DNA of 64,000 bases from Rallus limicola. Lineage: Eukaryota > Chordata > Aves > Gruiformes > Rallidae. Positions 9,580-23,035 of the stretch are shown here, in pieces. Both the position numbers and the translations under genes were made by a program. The notes under the pieces were generated by a model. That model was given only the letters and a program-made list of their open reading frames with translations, was not told the DNA's origin and searched no databases. Where the stretch lies: contig JAKCOZ010000014.1 in assembly GCA_022605955.1 (NCBI GenBank), positions 13,212,001 to 13,276,000 of the forward strand. Reading direction: 5' to 3'. Positions within the stretch are counted from its first letter, which is position 1; each line of letters begins with the position of its first letter.

Positions 9580-12500
9580 CTGTTCAAGAAAGTGTAAAAG
9601 AAAACAATTAAACCAAAGCTGACCGTCTGCCTAAATGCAGTGCTTTGGTCAAAAAAAGACAGAGTTTGACAAAGAAATGCAAAAGCACTTGGCAAAACTA
9701 CCTATTTTACCAATATTTTTATTTATATTTTTACTACAATTTCCTTTCTGTCCTTCCCTGATGTCACAGAACTAGTGCTATACCCTTTTCCATGGTGAAC
9801 TTAGTAAGAATATGGCCCAATTTAAGAACTCAGATGGGAAACAAGCAATATAGAAACACAAGCTTGACATGGAACAGTGAAAAAAGCTACTTGATAAACA
9901 CGAGGGTGAGGCACAGAAGTTACATGATACTTCTCTTGTTTGCAGGGAATTCCTATCTGGACAGTTGTTACAACAGCACGATGTAATCTCCTAGTTCATT
10001 TTATGAACTTCATTAAATAATTACCCATCATTTAGAGTCTGCAAAGAATTATTTCCTGCTTTAATGAACTAACAGTATTTTTTCAAATAGCATGTAATAC
10101 ATTTAGGTGAACTTGATGATCAACTATACCACTAATGTAGTATCCATTTAGAAGCACAAAAGAAACTTTTATTCGGAGATGTATGCCAAAACATTCAATA
10201 ACTTACAGAGAAGGTTGGGGTGGTTTGAGTTTTTTCCCTATTCTAGGAATGTTAAATTGTAGTACATCCCCAAATTAATATACACAGCTCTTTTAAAATG
10301 TACTTTGAACATCTTGTGTTTCCTTTGACCTTTCACATTAAGGCAATACTAGCATCAACAACTTGACAAAAGAAAGCAATCAACAGACTGTTATGAGCAT
10401 ATTACTAGCTTGCCTGCTGTAATGGAGTGCATATACAAAAACCTTTTCAATTCCTTTTTAAACAAACAATCTCAGGAAGAGACACTAACTACAAGCCTGG
10501 AGGCTAACGCTAAATATTTTGTTTCATACCATAGAAGAGTTATTAGTAAAGACTGACATAAAAAGAAAGGAAAAGGAAGTGGCCTTCCATCATAGAGATG
10601 CAATCTCAGCAAATGTATAGAAAACAAGCAAGCCCTAAGAGCTGTGACCATTTACATTGGTGCACATGTATATGTGCGTATAACACATGCAGATACAAGA
10701 TTAAGGATTTTGAAGAATTCTGCCTTCATACAGCTTTAAGGAAATAAAAAGCAGTAGTATGTCAAACTTGTTTTCCAATTAAAACATCTCTTAGCCCAAA
10801 AAGATACACAAAACTTACATAAAGCAGTATTTTTATTGTGCTACATGAATAAAAAACAACTAAACAAAAGTCAGAACTGATTCTTGACAGACATCCAACG
10901 TTAGCTTAAATTAGACTCAACTGATGGGCGCTATGACCAAATCTGAAATTAAGCATATTAAAAGCTTTTTGTTTCCAAATACAAGTAGAAGACACATTAA
11001 TTTGTTGAAGAATTAATCAGTCTTATTTATAGAGACTTTTACTTTGTGAGCTTCCTCAACAAAAGCTCAGCCCCTGCCAGGCAGCCTGACCTCCACCTTC
11101 CACAGCTACTACACACAATGCAAATCCCAGAAAAAATAATGCAAATGTGACACCTAAACATAAATCAATCCACTTGATAATATGACCAGGTGGCACCATT
11201 AATAATGGTCATGTCATTGATACTGTCATGATAAAACAATCTTACGTACAGGGTAAGTGAAACTATTTAGGTTCAAAACTAGCTGCATTGCTCACCACAC
11301 CTCATTCAAAGCTGCCTGATTCAACTGAGTGACCAACCACTCACTGCCAATGCTATCATCAACCCTGTTAGGATTTTTGTATTATTTCATGTATTCAATT
11401 AGCAAGTTTTAAACTATGTTATATATAGTTCAACAGTTTTATTCATGAAAGTGTTTCTATTTTTGCAGGAACTATTTTTTCTACAAGAAACTCGAACATA
11501 CCTCTAGTAATAGAGTGTTTTACATGATCAGCTTGTTTAACTGTTCTTAATGAGTGTTTTATCCATGTAAGCTTTTGATTGTTGTGCAAGAAAATTTGCA
11601 AGATGATTAGTCTCTAGAAAATTTCGGGAATCTGAAACTGCTCTACTTCTTGAAAAATTAAGAGGACTTCCACATTTTCTTCCACATTCTTCCTGTCCCC
11701 ATGAATTAAGACAAAAACCCCACGTTGCTTTCTGTACTTAAGAACAAACAAAATTCCATACAACTTTTTCAACAGCCTCTATCTTAATAAGTTCACACTG
11801 CTACTGTAAAAATTAGGAACAGTGTGACTATTTCCGTGATTATGATTGTATGAAAGGCTATTTCCTTCACGTAGACATTGTCTTGCTGGCCAACATGAAA
11901 CAAAAGTATCTTCCACAAATCCCTCCTGTATATATCAGACTGCTACACTTGCAATTTTGTTTTGGGACAAATGAGAAATGCTGATGAGCAAGGTGATTTT
12001 CAGCGATTATTACATAAAATACATCACAATCCTATTTAATTCTAACAGAATAACTTCACGTTGAAGAAAAGCCTCTGAATCCCTTTGTTTTTTAAGCACA
12101 GGGGTGGAAATACAATAGTCTACCCAAGGAAAGTTTGGCTATTGCAAACAGCAACGAGGCGTGTTGCTGTTGGGAGCAAATTAGAACCACCAAAATGTTC
12201 CTTCAGAAAGGGACTGTCTTCTTTGTCATCACTGGCTTTCATAAGCAGAGACACCATTACTACTTCCAAGGGAATCCAAAACTTCTGCTGTTGAACATCA
12301 TACTATGATTACCTACAAAACATGTTGCGGGTATACTGAACTCCAAAAGGCAAGGCAAAACTGCGTAACACAAGTTGGACAGTCTTAAGCTTAATTCTGA
12401 CTCACTAAAAGAAAGCACTGAAAAGTCCTCTAAAAATAAAGACAGATGTATGGAGTAGGTCTATGTTCCCTTAAGTTTAATTACATCTATCTGAATAATG

Positions 12501-14360
12501 AATGTTTGCAGATGGACAGATAGAGATATACTTACAAACATTATTTACAAGGAAAAACAAAGCCACAGGGTTGATTGGTTTTTTTACTTCATTCCCAGTG
12601 AACTGGGTGAAACAATTTATAGTTCCCTTTACCACAGCCAAAAAAATTTAAAAAAAATTTAAAAATATATAATAGGAATGGAGATAAGGTTAATTGGAAA
12701 ACGAATTCATTAGCATCACTGTGACGTCTAAAAAGAATGTAACCTTTTACTCAGATATTGATTTTTAAAAGCTTGAAAGGTACAGTTATGTGACCTTCAA
12801 AGCTTTAATCACACAAACATCTGTACCACAGTAGCACTCTCAAGCAAAGCTTATTACAGGATTACTTTAAACCAATAATCAATAGAATTAGTAGACTGGT
12901 TGATACTAAATTTAGTAATATAAAGCTGAAGAGATAATTGTTCATTTTAACCTAACATGACTTCATCCAAGCTTAGCTGTTCAAATCCACCAAGAGCATT
13001 TACTACTTAAGGTCCTTAACAGTATGAAACAAATTTAAATGTTAGGAGCTTGCTACATGTCTCCATCCCACGGCTGGTCTTACTCCAAAAGTGAGCTTAT
13101 ATCAAGTCCTATAAAACTGGCAGAATAGAAAATGCTTTAAATTCTCCAATTTCTCTTCCTAAGAAAATGGTAATACAAGCCTTCTAAAATCTTGAGAGAT
13201 CAAAAACATGTATCCAAAAATACTCTGATGTGGCAACCCTGTAAAAGCAGAGTTCCACAAAGAACTTCCTTTTTTTCTAACCATTACTTTATTAGCTAGA
13301 TGCTTGTAGGCTTCATGCAAAGAAGGACATTCTTCCCCGTGTTAACAAGGGAAAGCAAATTCTCAAATCCTGTTACTTAGACATTTGAACTGCAGAGGTC
13401 ATGCGTTAATTACAGTTCTAAGGGTCATCTGGAGGTGGGCTATCTAGTCCACTCTTGCTCAAAGTATAGCCAACTTCAAAGCTGAAGTCATCTTTTTGAT
13501 CAGGTTGCTCAGGATGACAACCAGCCAAACTGTGGTTACAGATAGTGAGTATCTGTAAGGACAGATAGACACTCTACAGCCTCTTTGGGCTTCCAGACTT
13601 TTAATAAACTACTGCATGAAAACAAGTTCCTAACATCCGGTTAGCACTTCCAATGCTGGATCTTATGTGTCCTTCCCTTCCTCCTTTCACTATGCATCTC
13701 CAACAAGAGTCTGACTCCATCTTCTCCATAAGCTCCCAACAGTCTGATAAAGAAAAAAAAAACTGTCACAAAGACATATTATTTTTCAAAAAAAGCTTCA
13801 AGTAATAATCTTAAAATGGAAATAACGACATAATCTATCTTGTCCCAGCATGGAGCTTTCCAGTATGGAAAAACTGAAGAATCTGCAGGAGAGATCTTGA
13901 TCTGTTCCTTAAGACCATAGAACACAAAGAAAAATCCCCAGACACATAACCCTAGTAGGAAGCATTTGAAATTTATCATCATCTCATGTCTTGACATCAA
14001 TTCCCCTTACATCACAGAAAGCACTTGCATGCACAAAAATAAGCTCAATGCAATTTATTAGCACAAATTCTGCTTTCTCTGTCTCGGGTCTGCTCCAAAG
14101 GTAAAAGCACACACATTGGAAAAATAAACTTACATGGATTTAAGAAGTACAGTGAGAACAAGAAAACCCAAAAAACTTCAGAGTCCACAAGCCTTTGCCA
14201 AATATTCCCTGCTTTGGTGTAACTTAAAGAACAAGTAGAATCCTTCGTTTACACCACCCTCTTTTTGTTCAGTTTATTTATAATGAAAACTCTGAAAATT
14301 CACTCAAGTCAGTGGTTCACTGAAAATACTGCTACTATCCTAATTCCTTAATTTTCTTAT

Positions 14361-14875
14361 TGTCCTGGTTTCAGCTGGGATAGAATTAAATTTTCTTACT
14401 GGCAGCTGGTATAGTGCTGGGTTTTGGAATTAGGATAAGACTGATGTTGATAACACTAATAGTTTAGTCGTTGCTAAGCAGCCAAGGACTTTTCCGCTTC
14501 TCATATCGGCCTGCCAACAAGAAAGCACAGGACACAGCCAGAACAGCTGACCCAAATTGGCCAAAGGGATATTCCACACCCTACAACATCATGCTCCGTA
14601 CATAACTGGGGGTGTTGGCCAGGAGGTGGGGCAGCTCAGGAGTTACCCGAGCCTCAGGTTGAGGTGGTGAGCAAATGTACTGTGTATCATTTATTTTGTA
14701 TAATCTTTCAATCACCTAAATTATTTTTTCCTTTCCTGCCCTATTAAACTGTCTTTATCTCAACCCATGAGTATTACCTCTTTCTTTATGATTCTTTTCC
14801 CATGCCACTGGGGGTGGAGGGAGTCAGCAAATGGCTGTGTGGTTGTCTTAGCTGCCTGCCAGGTATAACCACTAC
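14361..14875 (+). mobile_element. Solo LTR of an endogenous retrovirus (ERVL-like), copy 1
   Basis: The element begins TGTCCTGGTTTCAGCTGGGA and ends TATAACCACTACA, so it has TG...CA ends. It is flanked by CTTAT (14356-14360) and CTAAT (14876-14880), a 5-bp target duplication with one change, as expected for ERVL-type insertion. It contains an ATTAAA polyadenylation signal at 14743-14748. It shares order and several blocks (ATAGTGCTG, CAGCTGACCCA, AAGGGATATTC, CAACCCATGAGT) with the LTR at 26.7 kb. No internal retroviral genes adjoin it, so it is a solo LTR left by recombination. It lies in SLC4A7 intron 2, antisense to the gene. Confidence 0.85.
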
Positions 14876-15337
14876 ACTAATTAAAAGTAACATCACATTT
14901 CTGAAGTATACAATTAAATACATAGTTTAATATTGATAGTGAAACTCTACAGTTAAGACACATACTAAATATTTCAACATAACCAGTAATATTTCAGCTT
15001 ATTTTGTGAACTTCTCTCACAAGAAACAGACAAATTATTTCCCAAGGAATTAATATAGCAAAATTGAATATAAAGTATTTTTATATCATCTTAGAAGTGA
15101 CTATAAAAAGCCCTATTATTAGCAAGGATTCTTTTTCCATGCTTTGTTGAAAGAATTATTTGACAAAAATTATCTCTTTCTTTCAGAATAAAGCATTCAA
15201 AATAAAATTTTCTAGCCAAATCTCTATAGTGAAGAAAATTATGTCAGGGGACAGTTGCATTCTGTAACTGAAGCCTCAAGGTTCTCCACAGGGCATTTCA
15301 GAATCCATTGAACCTCCTGGGCTATATTCTGAAATCT

Positions 15338-15483
15338 CATAGAGTCACAAGGTTGGAAAAGACCTTTAAGATCATCAAGTCCAACCATTCCCATCCTAAG
15401 CTAAACCGTATCCCTAAGTACCTCATCTACCCTTTTTTTAAACACATCCATGGAAGCTGACTCAACCACCTCCTGTTGCCCCT
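15338..15483 (-). mobile_element. CR1 LINE 3' tail (minus strand)
   Basis: Read on the minus strand, this ends TGGACTTGATGATCTTAAAG, GTCTTTTCCAACCTTG and a degraded ATTCTATG-type terminus, the typical CR1 3' end. Only about 150 bp remain, the usual severe 5' truncation. It lies 460 bp from the LTR in the same intron. Its low-coordinate boundary is at the TCATAGAGTC motif; the upstream end is approximate. Confidence 0.85.
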
Positions 15484-18400
15484 AGTAATTAAGTCTGACT
15501 ATATACTACGCTCTTTATACTAAAGTACTTTGAGAGATAAAATTAGAAGCATAACACAAAAATCTAGTACACATAGCATAGGGGGTAAGGTAGCTCCGTA
15601 AGAGCGTTTTCTCACTACATGATGAAAGAAAGCATCACATTATGCTGACTGGCCAAAGCAGTAAATGCCAGGTTTCTCATTACACAGAAGTGATTTTTTT
15701 TTTTCCAACTTAAAACCAAACACAAGTCGGTAGCGGCAGTCATAAGAGAAAGACACACTGAGTATTTCTATCTGACACCATCAACATTAGCAAGGAAGGC
15801 ATTATGAGTAATTCCATCCCACATGTAGATAGTAACAGTACTTAGAAAAGCTTCGTGCCTACTGAAATTGCTACACGAGGATTCTGGCATGGGACGTCCC
15901 CCCTGCCAAAGTCTCTGTGGCCCACAGCCAGCACTCACGTCCCTTGCCTGGGAAGAGAGCCAGCACTTGGTATCCCACCTCATCAATGGATCACAAATGC
16001 ATTCTCGTTACAAATCTGATCACAGCCCCCTCTTGTACCACGGCCGCACGTATCTTTACAATGAATCAGCTTGCCCCCAAGTGCATCATTTTAAGATATG
16101 AAAACACTACAGGGTAAGCTTGCCTGATAGAAACATTACCTTTTCCAGGAAAAACCTCAGGCTTTCACACTTTCCTTATAAAACAAGAAATGTTCAGAAA
16201 TTTAAAAAAAAAAAAAGTTAATCTCACACTTCAAAAGCCTTAACTGCTGTGAAACATTAGCTTTCAGTGACTTGCAAATGGAGAAGTCCTCCACTTGGAA
16301 AGACTTCTGACATCCATGAAGTCACAGGTTTAGCCAGTTCTTGGAACAACCCATTTTAAAGGCATTCAAAATAGTAAGATAAATGTTATGAAAAGCCTTC
16401 AAGATACAACAGGCTGCAGAATCAAGTACAGTCCCTTATTTCTTCTGCTTTATCCAAAAACTTTATATTTGAGCAATCTGGGGCCATCAAGTTCACCGAA
16501 AGTTTGAAGTTACCACTTGTGCTCTTTTGCAGAAATTCAGGTTTATGGCTGTACTATTCTAATAATAATTTTATGAATTTTTTAGATTTTAAAATTACAG
16601 TTACCTGGCAGAACAGAAACTCGACATCGCATTCTCTCAGATAAAAGAATTTTGAGGATAAAAAAAAATGTTAGAACACAGTTGATGTCCTAAGCTTTTA
16701 TAAAGCATGGCTTCCATTTTAGTCTATTTTACACAAAATAGTTATTTTACATAGAAGGTATTTGTTTTGAATGGCATCCATTTAAAAAACACAACTGTTT
16801 TAAGAAGAAATACTAAAATTAGCATGAACATTTCCCAAAAAGGGTTTTAAAGATTTAAGTATAAGCAAACCTTTTATGTGCTGCAGATGTTCTCATGAAC
16901 TCATTCAAGTTTAAACACTGATTCATTTTGAAAAAACACTCCTAGAGGATAGAGGATGTGACTGAAGTTTTGTCTGTTTGCAAGTGAATAATAGATAATC
17001 TAGCCTTGTTAGAAAATGTAGTTGCATATTGAAAAACGTTACACTTTGCTGCATCACCTCCTTCAAAGGTTATTTTCACATTAGGTTCAGTATTTATATA
17101 AAAAACATCTAATTCAAATTGGCTACATATGAAAGGAAGCATAGCTAAAATTAACTTTGCAATTCCCTACACATGTATTCCAATTCTTATGCAGAAATCA
17201 CTAAAATTACTGAAGTCCACACTTCCCATAAAGCAACACCTGGATTGTAATGTTAAATAGATCTAACTCATCACAAAAGCAGTCTTTGAAAGTATTTTCC
17301 CTACTTTAAAGAAGCACAAATCTGTATGGTGGTATATTCATCATACATACACTATACATCTTTTAAAGCAAAATAAAATCAAAATAGTAATTCTATTGTT
17401 ATTCTAATTAATTAACTACAATATATGAAAAACATTGACTTAGTTTCAGTATGAATACTATTTAGCCCCAACTCAGTCAGAAAGATTGTTAAGTCAGATA
17501 ACGTCTTCTTTAGCAAGATAAAACATCCTGTCAACAGCCATTCATCAACTAGGGTGTGCTATGCAGGAGGGTTCCTTAGCTGTTGAGACCATTCCACAAA
17601 TAAGAAATTAATAATCGTCTCAAGTACATTCATTAAGAAGATCAGTTTGGAAAAGAATGAGAAGTTTCCCTCAAAGATGAGGACAAAAGTGGTATCAAAA
17701 CTGCTAAGGAAGTTGTTTGTTGTTTATACAACTGTTATCTAACTAAAGAATCTGAATTTTGGGGTACTCTGCTCACATTAGGCTACCATCATCAAGAAGA
17801 CTCATAATGTTAAAAAAAAAAAAAAAAAGAAAAAAGTGTCTTATCTCAAATACCTTTTATTAAGCTTACAGTATGTAATCTTCAGGTAATTGAACACACA
17901 AGTAAAAATTTCAGAATTTATAGCAATTTCTAAGTACTGTGTTTGGCAAAAATCAGAAGCAACTTACAAAAAGAATGTTCCAGAAATTTGAAATAACCCC
18001 CTGCCTCCAAAACCAATGAACACTGAAAATCACATGTAGTCACTTTGGAAGCCCTATTGAGTTTTACATCTCCACAATCAGGTTGCCAACTTTCCTTCTC
18101 AGAAGGCAGTGTGAAAACAGTTTTGAGAGCATCTGTTAAGGATTTACCTTTGGGATGAACACCCTAAACAATGAAAAGGAGTTTTTCCTCTTTACACATA
18201 AATCTGAATATTGCATAAATTAAACAGACAATAAATCCTCAGGAACTTGCCTGAGGACAATATAATACAGAATTCTCATAGCAAAAGACACTATAGCCAA
18301 TTTTTTAACACATGTGTGTCAAAGGCATAGCAGTACAGCCTAATTCTAAAATTTGCTTAAACAAGGCTACATTAAAAATCGTATTACTAAAACATCCTCA

Positions 18401-21400
18401 ATTTTTCTGACCTACAGAGAAGCACTAAGCATGAGTACCACTTATTTCTGAACAGTAAGGACAAAATAATTTATCCTACACTAGCTACTATCACAACTGG
18501 TGCAAGTGAACACTGTGTTGATGTTGAATACAACTCAGAGCATGTCTGGTACCTGACTAGCAGTTCTGTATCTGAATAGACACGTTTTTGCTAGCTCAGT
18601 TCAACTCAAACTAAGTAGCAGGCAACATCTTTCCAATTCAGGGACAGCACTAGAAAGGTAGAATTATTAATGACCATCCTAAATGATTTTTGTTTTCAGA
18701 AGCAGTTACTTTTCTACTTTTTGACCACATAAAAGATAGTATTTCATGAGATAGCATTTCAAAAGGGTTTTTTTCTGTTTCTGCCTTTTCTAGACCATTA
18801 AGGCATCTCTTAAAAGTTCAAGCATTTCATTCTGTAGTTCAAGAACCAGAAGACACCTGTTCTATACTGCCTGTCTAAATTAGTATAGTCTATTACAGAA
18901 CATAAACATTACCTGCTCCTGTAGTTTGTTTACTTAGAAGATTTTAGAGGAACTGTTAATGGGTTTTTGACCAGTTGCAATTACAGTGCATCTAAATGGT
19001 AGAATAATATAGTAAACCATCTGCCTGAAAAAAATCTTAGCCATACGTTCTACCAGAAGCTGCCACGTAAACTCCCTTCATTCCCCAAAGTCCTTTCATA
19101 ATACCAAAACTGTTTCTAACTACTTGTAGAACAGGTTTCCCACTTAGATACACAATATTCACTTCCAGAGTGTAAAAAATGCAGGATTATTTGATTACCT
19201 GTCCTGCCAATTAAGATTAACTGAAAAGCACAGCTGCTTTCTTAAAGGAAAAATAAGCCTCTAATCAATCAAGGTATCAGAGTTAATAGGGTCACTTGAA
19301 ATGTAAACACTACTTACACCTGCCGGAGGACAGTGTGAGAGTAGAGTACCTATTAAATCATCTTAACTCTTGAAAGCTGCTTCTTGGATTTATGCCACAA
19401 AAAACCGCTCTGCCACGAGAAACATGCTCTTGACCTCAGATTGTTTCTGGAACAAGACTTCTGTTATGTGTAAACTTATCTCTCCTAACTGGTCTGCTAA
19501 AATAACTGCATGTATCCCCTTTTCCTTTAAACTGTATCCTAAAAGCCAGGTGGAAATCCACACATTTGAAAAGATAGGTCTTGGTTATTATCAAGCCAAA
19601 CGTATTAACTCAGATTTTTAAAAGGCCTTTTGTTCACATGGTTCTTTTTACATGCCTTTTAAAAGATGGCATGAAATACCTCTGCCATTACTATTTTTGC
19701 CTTACTTCCAACTCCTGGATTACTTTGTTAACACTCTCATTCAATGCAGCTCAAAGAGTCTGGCATCAAGTTAAGAACATTAGGTACTCTTAAAAATGTT
19801 ATTTTAAGATGTTATTCCCCTTTCTCACTCTTCTGTAAACTGGCATTTGTCATTTCGAAGTAAGGCCTTACAGCTTCAGTAAAGAGCAGTACCTTTATTT
19901 AGTACAGACATAGTCTGGCCACAACTGCAGTTTACCCTCTCTATCCATTTCTCTTTTACAGGAAGAGAGTTACAAAACAAGTAGCCTGTGCCTAACCTTT
20001 CTAACCTAAACACTGTCACTCCGGATATGTACCACACTTTCCCAGCCACCATAAATAGAATACAGAGCTTGGGAAGCCCTAACTTCAAATTCTATTTTGC
20101 CCTTTAGCTTCTGACCCTCTTTCCATTAATATTTCATCTCAAAATTTCCAGAAAGTATAAGTATCCAGTATTGACAACACCAAGAAACCTTTGCTCTAGT
20201 ATTAATAGCAGAATTCTGCCTTCTACAACATCAAACCAACCAACATTCACTTGTACAGTCTTGAAAGCAGTTACACATCACCTGTCCATGCTGGATCTTA
20301 AAGATTTGGTCCTTCACATCATAGCTGAACTGAATTAACTGCTTGCTGCCTCTGCTGGAAAATAAATCAACACACACTTGTGGAAAGGTTCCAAATTCCT
20401 ACAACTCCTTTTCAGATCACCAGAAAAACAACTCAGAGGACTGGACTGAAACTGTCATATCTTAGAACACTTACAATACCTAATGCTTGGCAATAAGTCT
20501 TCCTAAACCTGCAAGAAAACATTCTTAAGTCAGTAAGGAAAAATATTACTACCTAGATGTTTTTTACTGCTTGCCTCAAATTACTCCATTTCTCCCCTTG
20601 CAACGTTTCAATACCAGAATTAAAAACAAACTCCAAAAATCCCACATGCCTGCTTTAATCATAACAGCTGATAAAGAATGATCTCAAGCAGAACTGTAAG
20701 TTCATATAAATTTATCCCCTTGAACACCTTGAATCTAAAGAATCTGTTTTGGTCAACATCGTAGAAGATAAGTGAGGCATAAATCAACTGCACTTGCATA
20801 CCTCTCTCTTCTGTACAGTAAAGGAAAAACTTCTTCATCTTGCTCTGGAGCAGTTTCCACTGATAGAAGTGAGAATACATGCCACCGCTCCCTTTCCCCA
20901 TCCTACCATTATATAAAAAGGACCCGTTTTCTTACAAATACATAATATACTGCAACGTATTTGCAATTGTCAAAAATATCTACTTATGTGTGAAAATGTG
21001 TGCTTATATGAAGCTTCACAATCCTGGAATTCCTACTGGAATACATTTTTCTTGTCAGAGACTTATTAGTTATTTAACCTCTGCATAGCCAGCCCCCTCC
21101 CACATTAAGACAATGGGGCACTCCAAAGGGAGTGCGAGGTAGGCAAGGTAAGGCTCCATGGCAAAGAGCAAGGCGAAGACAGAAAAATTTCTTCATCTCT
21201 TCCTTTAGACAGTTGTCATAGTGACTCAATTGCTCAAGAAACACAAGTCTAAGTTCTACTTTAATTTATTCTTTGGTGGAGGGTAAGACAGGGGTATCTT
21301 CCAATCAGCATTATGAGCACTTAGATTGCCTCAAGCAGACTGAAGCTCCTTCCTTCCTACCTAGTATCTCATGTAACTACAGCGTTTTACTAGCTGAAGT

Positions 21401-22953
21401 ACTCCTGCGAATGTGCTACAAAAGGGACTGGGAAAGTGATCTGGCTGCACATTCCCACGTCATTCCTGCTGGCTGAGGCATTACAGCTGTTCATGCTGCT
21501 GCATGGCCAACTACTCCAGCTGAATTGCCTGCTTCCCTTTAACCCTTATCTCCCTGCAAAACACTCACATGCTTCTCCTGGGTCGTCTCAGGAGAAAAGC
21601 AAGAGAATGAAACAAAGGACAAAACATCTTAAATCTGCACTTAAGATTTAACTGCAGAAACAGACAGGGCAGCGGTTTCGCCAGAGCTCAACCCCTATCT
21701 AAATCAGCATTGTTGCAGCCTCCACCGCTGCATCTCTCAGCCTCATGTTCGTACTGCCTTCCTCCACTCAGCACTGGCACACGTCCATCCGTGTGGCAAA
21801 TTGTTTCAGGGTGTTCAACAGCTGAGATCTTTCTTATGATTTTCCTTTGTCAGGACTGTTAAGTTTTCCGCTGGCTTAAAATACTTAGCTAGGCTTACAG
21901 TTCAGTCAGACAAACAAAAGTGTCAGTACAAGACAGAAAGCAGTAAGAGACGGAAGGGAAGGGAGCAAGAGTACGACTGCAACAGCAACAAACAACTTCA
22001 GTCCCTGTGAACTGTCTCTTGCAAGACCACAGCATAAGAAAATGTGACAGCAACCTAAACCAACTTTTCTCAGCTAGGAAACTGCTGCTACAGTGGCTCT
22101 CTGGTGTTCTGAAGCAGTAAGAGCTGGTACTGTCAGGAAATACTACTTAGTGAATCTACTGATAGTCTTCTAGCATTTTGCGAACATTAATCAAGCTTCA
22201 GAGTATTCTAAGCAAACAGTGAATAAACAAGATTTTAACACTGGATCTCTGTAGCTTTTTTCCTCTGGCTTCACTACAGAGCATCCATGAAACTTCAGCT
22301 CAATCTGCTTCCTTTTCAAGTCATTAAGAAACTATATCTAAGGTGAAGTATATAATTTTCGCATTTTGCCATGAAACTAACTCCATGTCATTTCTGTTGC
22401 TAAATTCAGGATCCCGAGTCAAATAATGAAGACCAACTGGCTTCCATAATGTTTTAACTAACTGCAGATTGTGGAATGTATGGTTTACCTAGACACCCCT
22501 GTTACATGTTTAGAGTCTCAGTATTTAGAGTGTGTGACCACACTCACAATGCTATTTAACTTTCAGAAAACAAAAACATCTTTCTCATGGCCCCTGTTCC
22601 CTGTGTTTTGATTCTGCAGAACTTGACATCATTCATGCTGGGAAATTACTTACCGACAGAAATATTTTTTTCAAACCTACTTTCTCAGAAGCAAGCTTCC
22701 CTTGGAAAGCTTCCCTAATTTTTTTTTCCTTCTCTCTAACAGATTTGAGTAACAGTGAGCATTTATTAGCATGCACAGAGACAAAAACAGCACAGGTCCT
22801 CTGCTGTTCACTTGTTTTACTCCTAGAATTTCATCAGGGACATAAAATTCTGATTTCTCTTAGTGATACTGGTTGCACTCAATTGAAAGCAGACCTCTTA
22901 ACCCAAGAGAAAAAAATGCATGTTAAGCAAAGAGAAAGCTACCACAAACTTAC

Positions 22954-23035
22954 TCTCTAGTTCTTCTTTCTCAAAGTTTGTATTGATAGTAGAGCTGATT
23001 TTGCCCATATCCACAACGGCTTCTTCATCATGACC
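22954..23035 (-). CDS. SLC4A7: SLC4A7 coding exon 2
   Basis: This 82-bp exon lies between a TTCTTCAG acceptor and a strong GTAAGT donor. It starts in phase 0 and ends in phase 1. It encodes GHDEEAVVDMGKISSTINTN and then FEKEELE, residues 17-43, with codon 44 (Ser, AGC) split across the junction. This matches the acidic DEEAVVDLGK...FEKEELES segment of mammalian NBCn1. In mammals alternative first exons are spliced to this exon, so it is the first one common to all starts. It belongs to the flexible N-terminal region before the globular cytoplasmic domain. Confidence 0.93.

Larger units (their letters stand above)
9580..22953 (-). other. SLC4A7: SLC4A7 intron 2 (13.4 kb)
   Basis: AT-rich intron containing one solo LTR (14361-14875), one minus-strand CR1 3' tail (about 15338-15483) and a poly(A) run near 17.81 kb. 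A slightly GC-richer block at 15.86-16.09 kb has overlapping short open frames on both strands but no recognisable protein or splice sites. Nothing else in it could be assigned. Confidence 0.88.

Noticed and set aside
15768..16117. GC-richer block with overlapping frames on both strands in intron 2
   Set aside because: No recognisable protein, no splice-site pair in phase with SLC4A7 and no repeat end; it may be a conserved non-coding element but nothing in a single sequence shows that.
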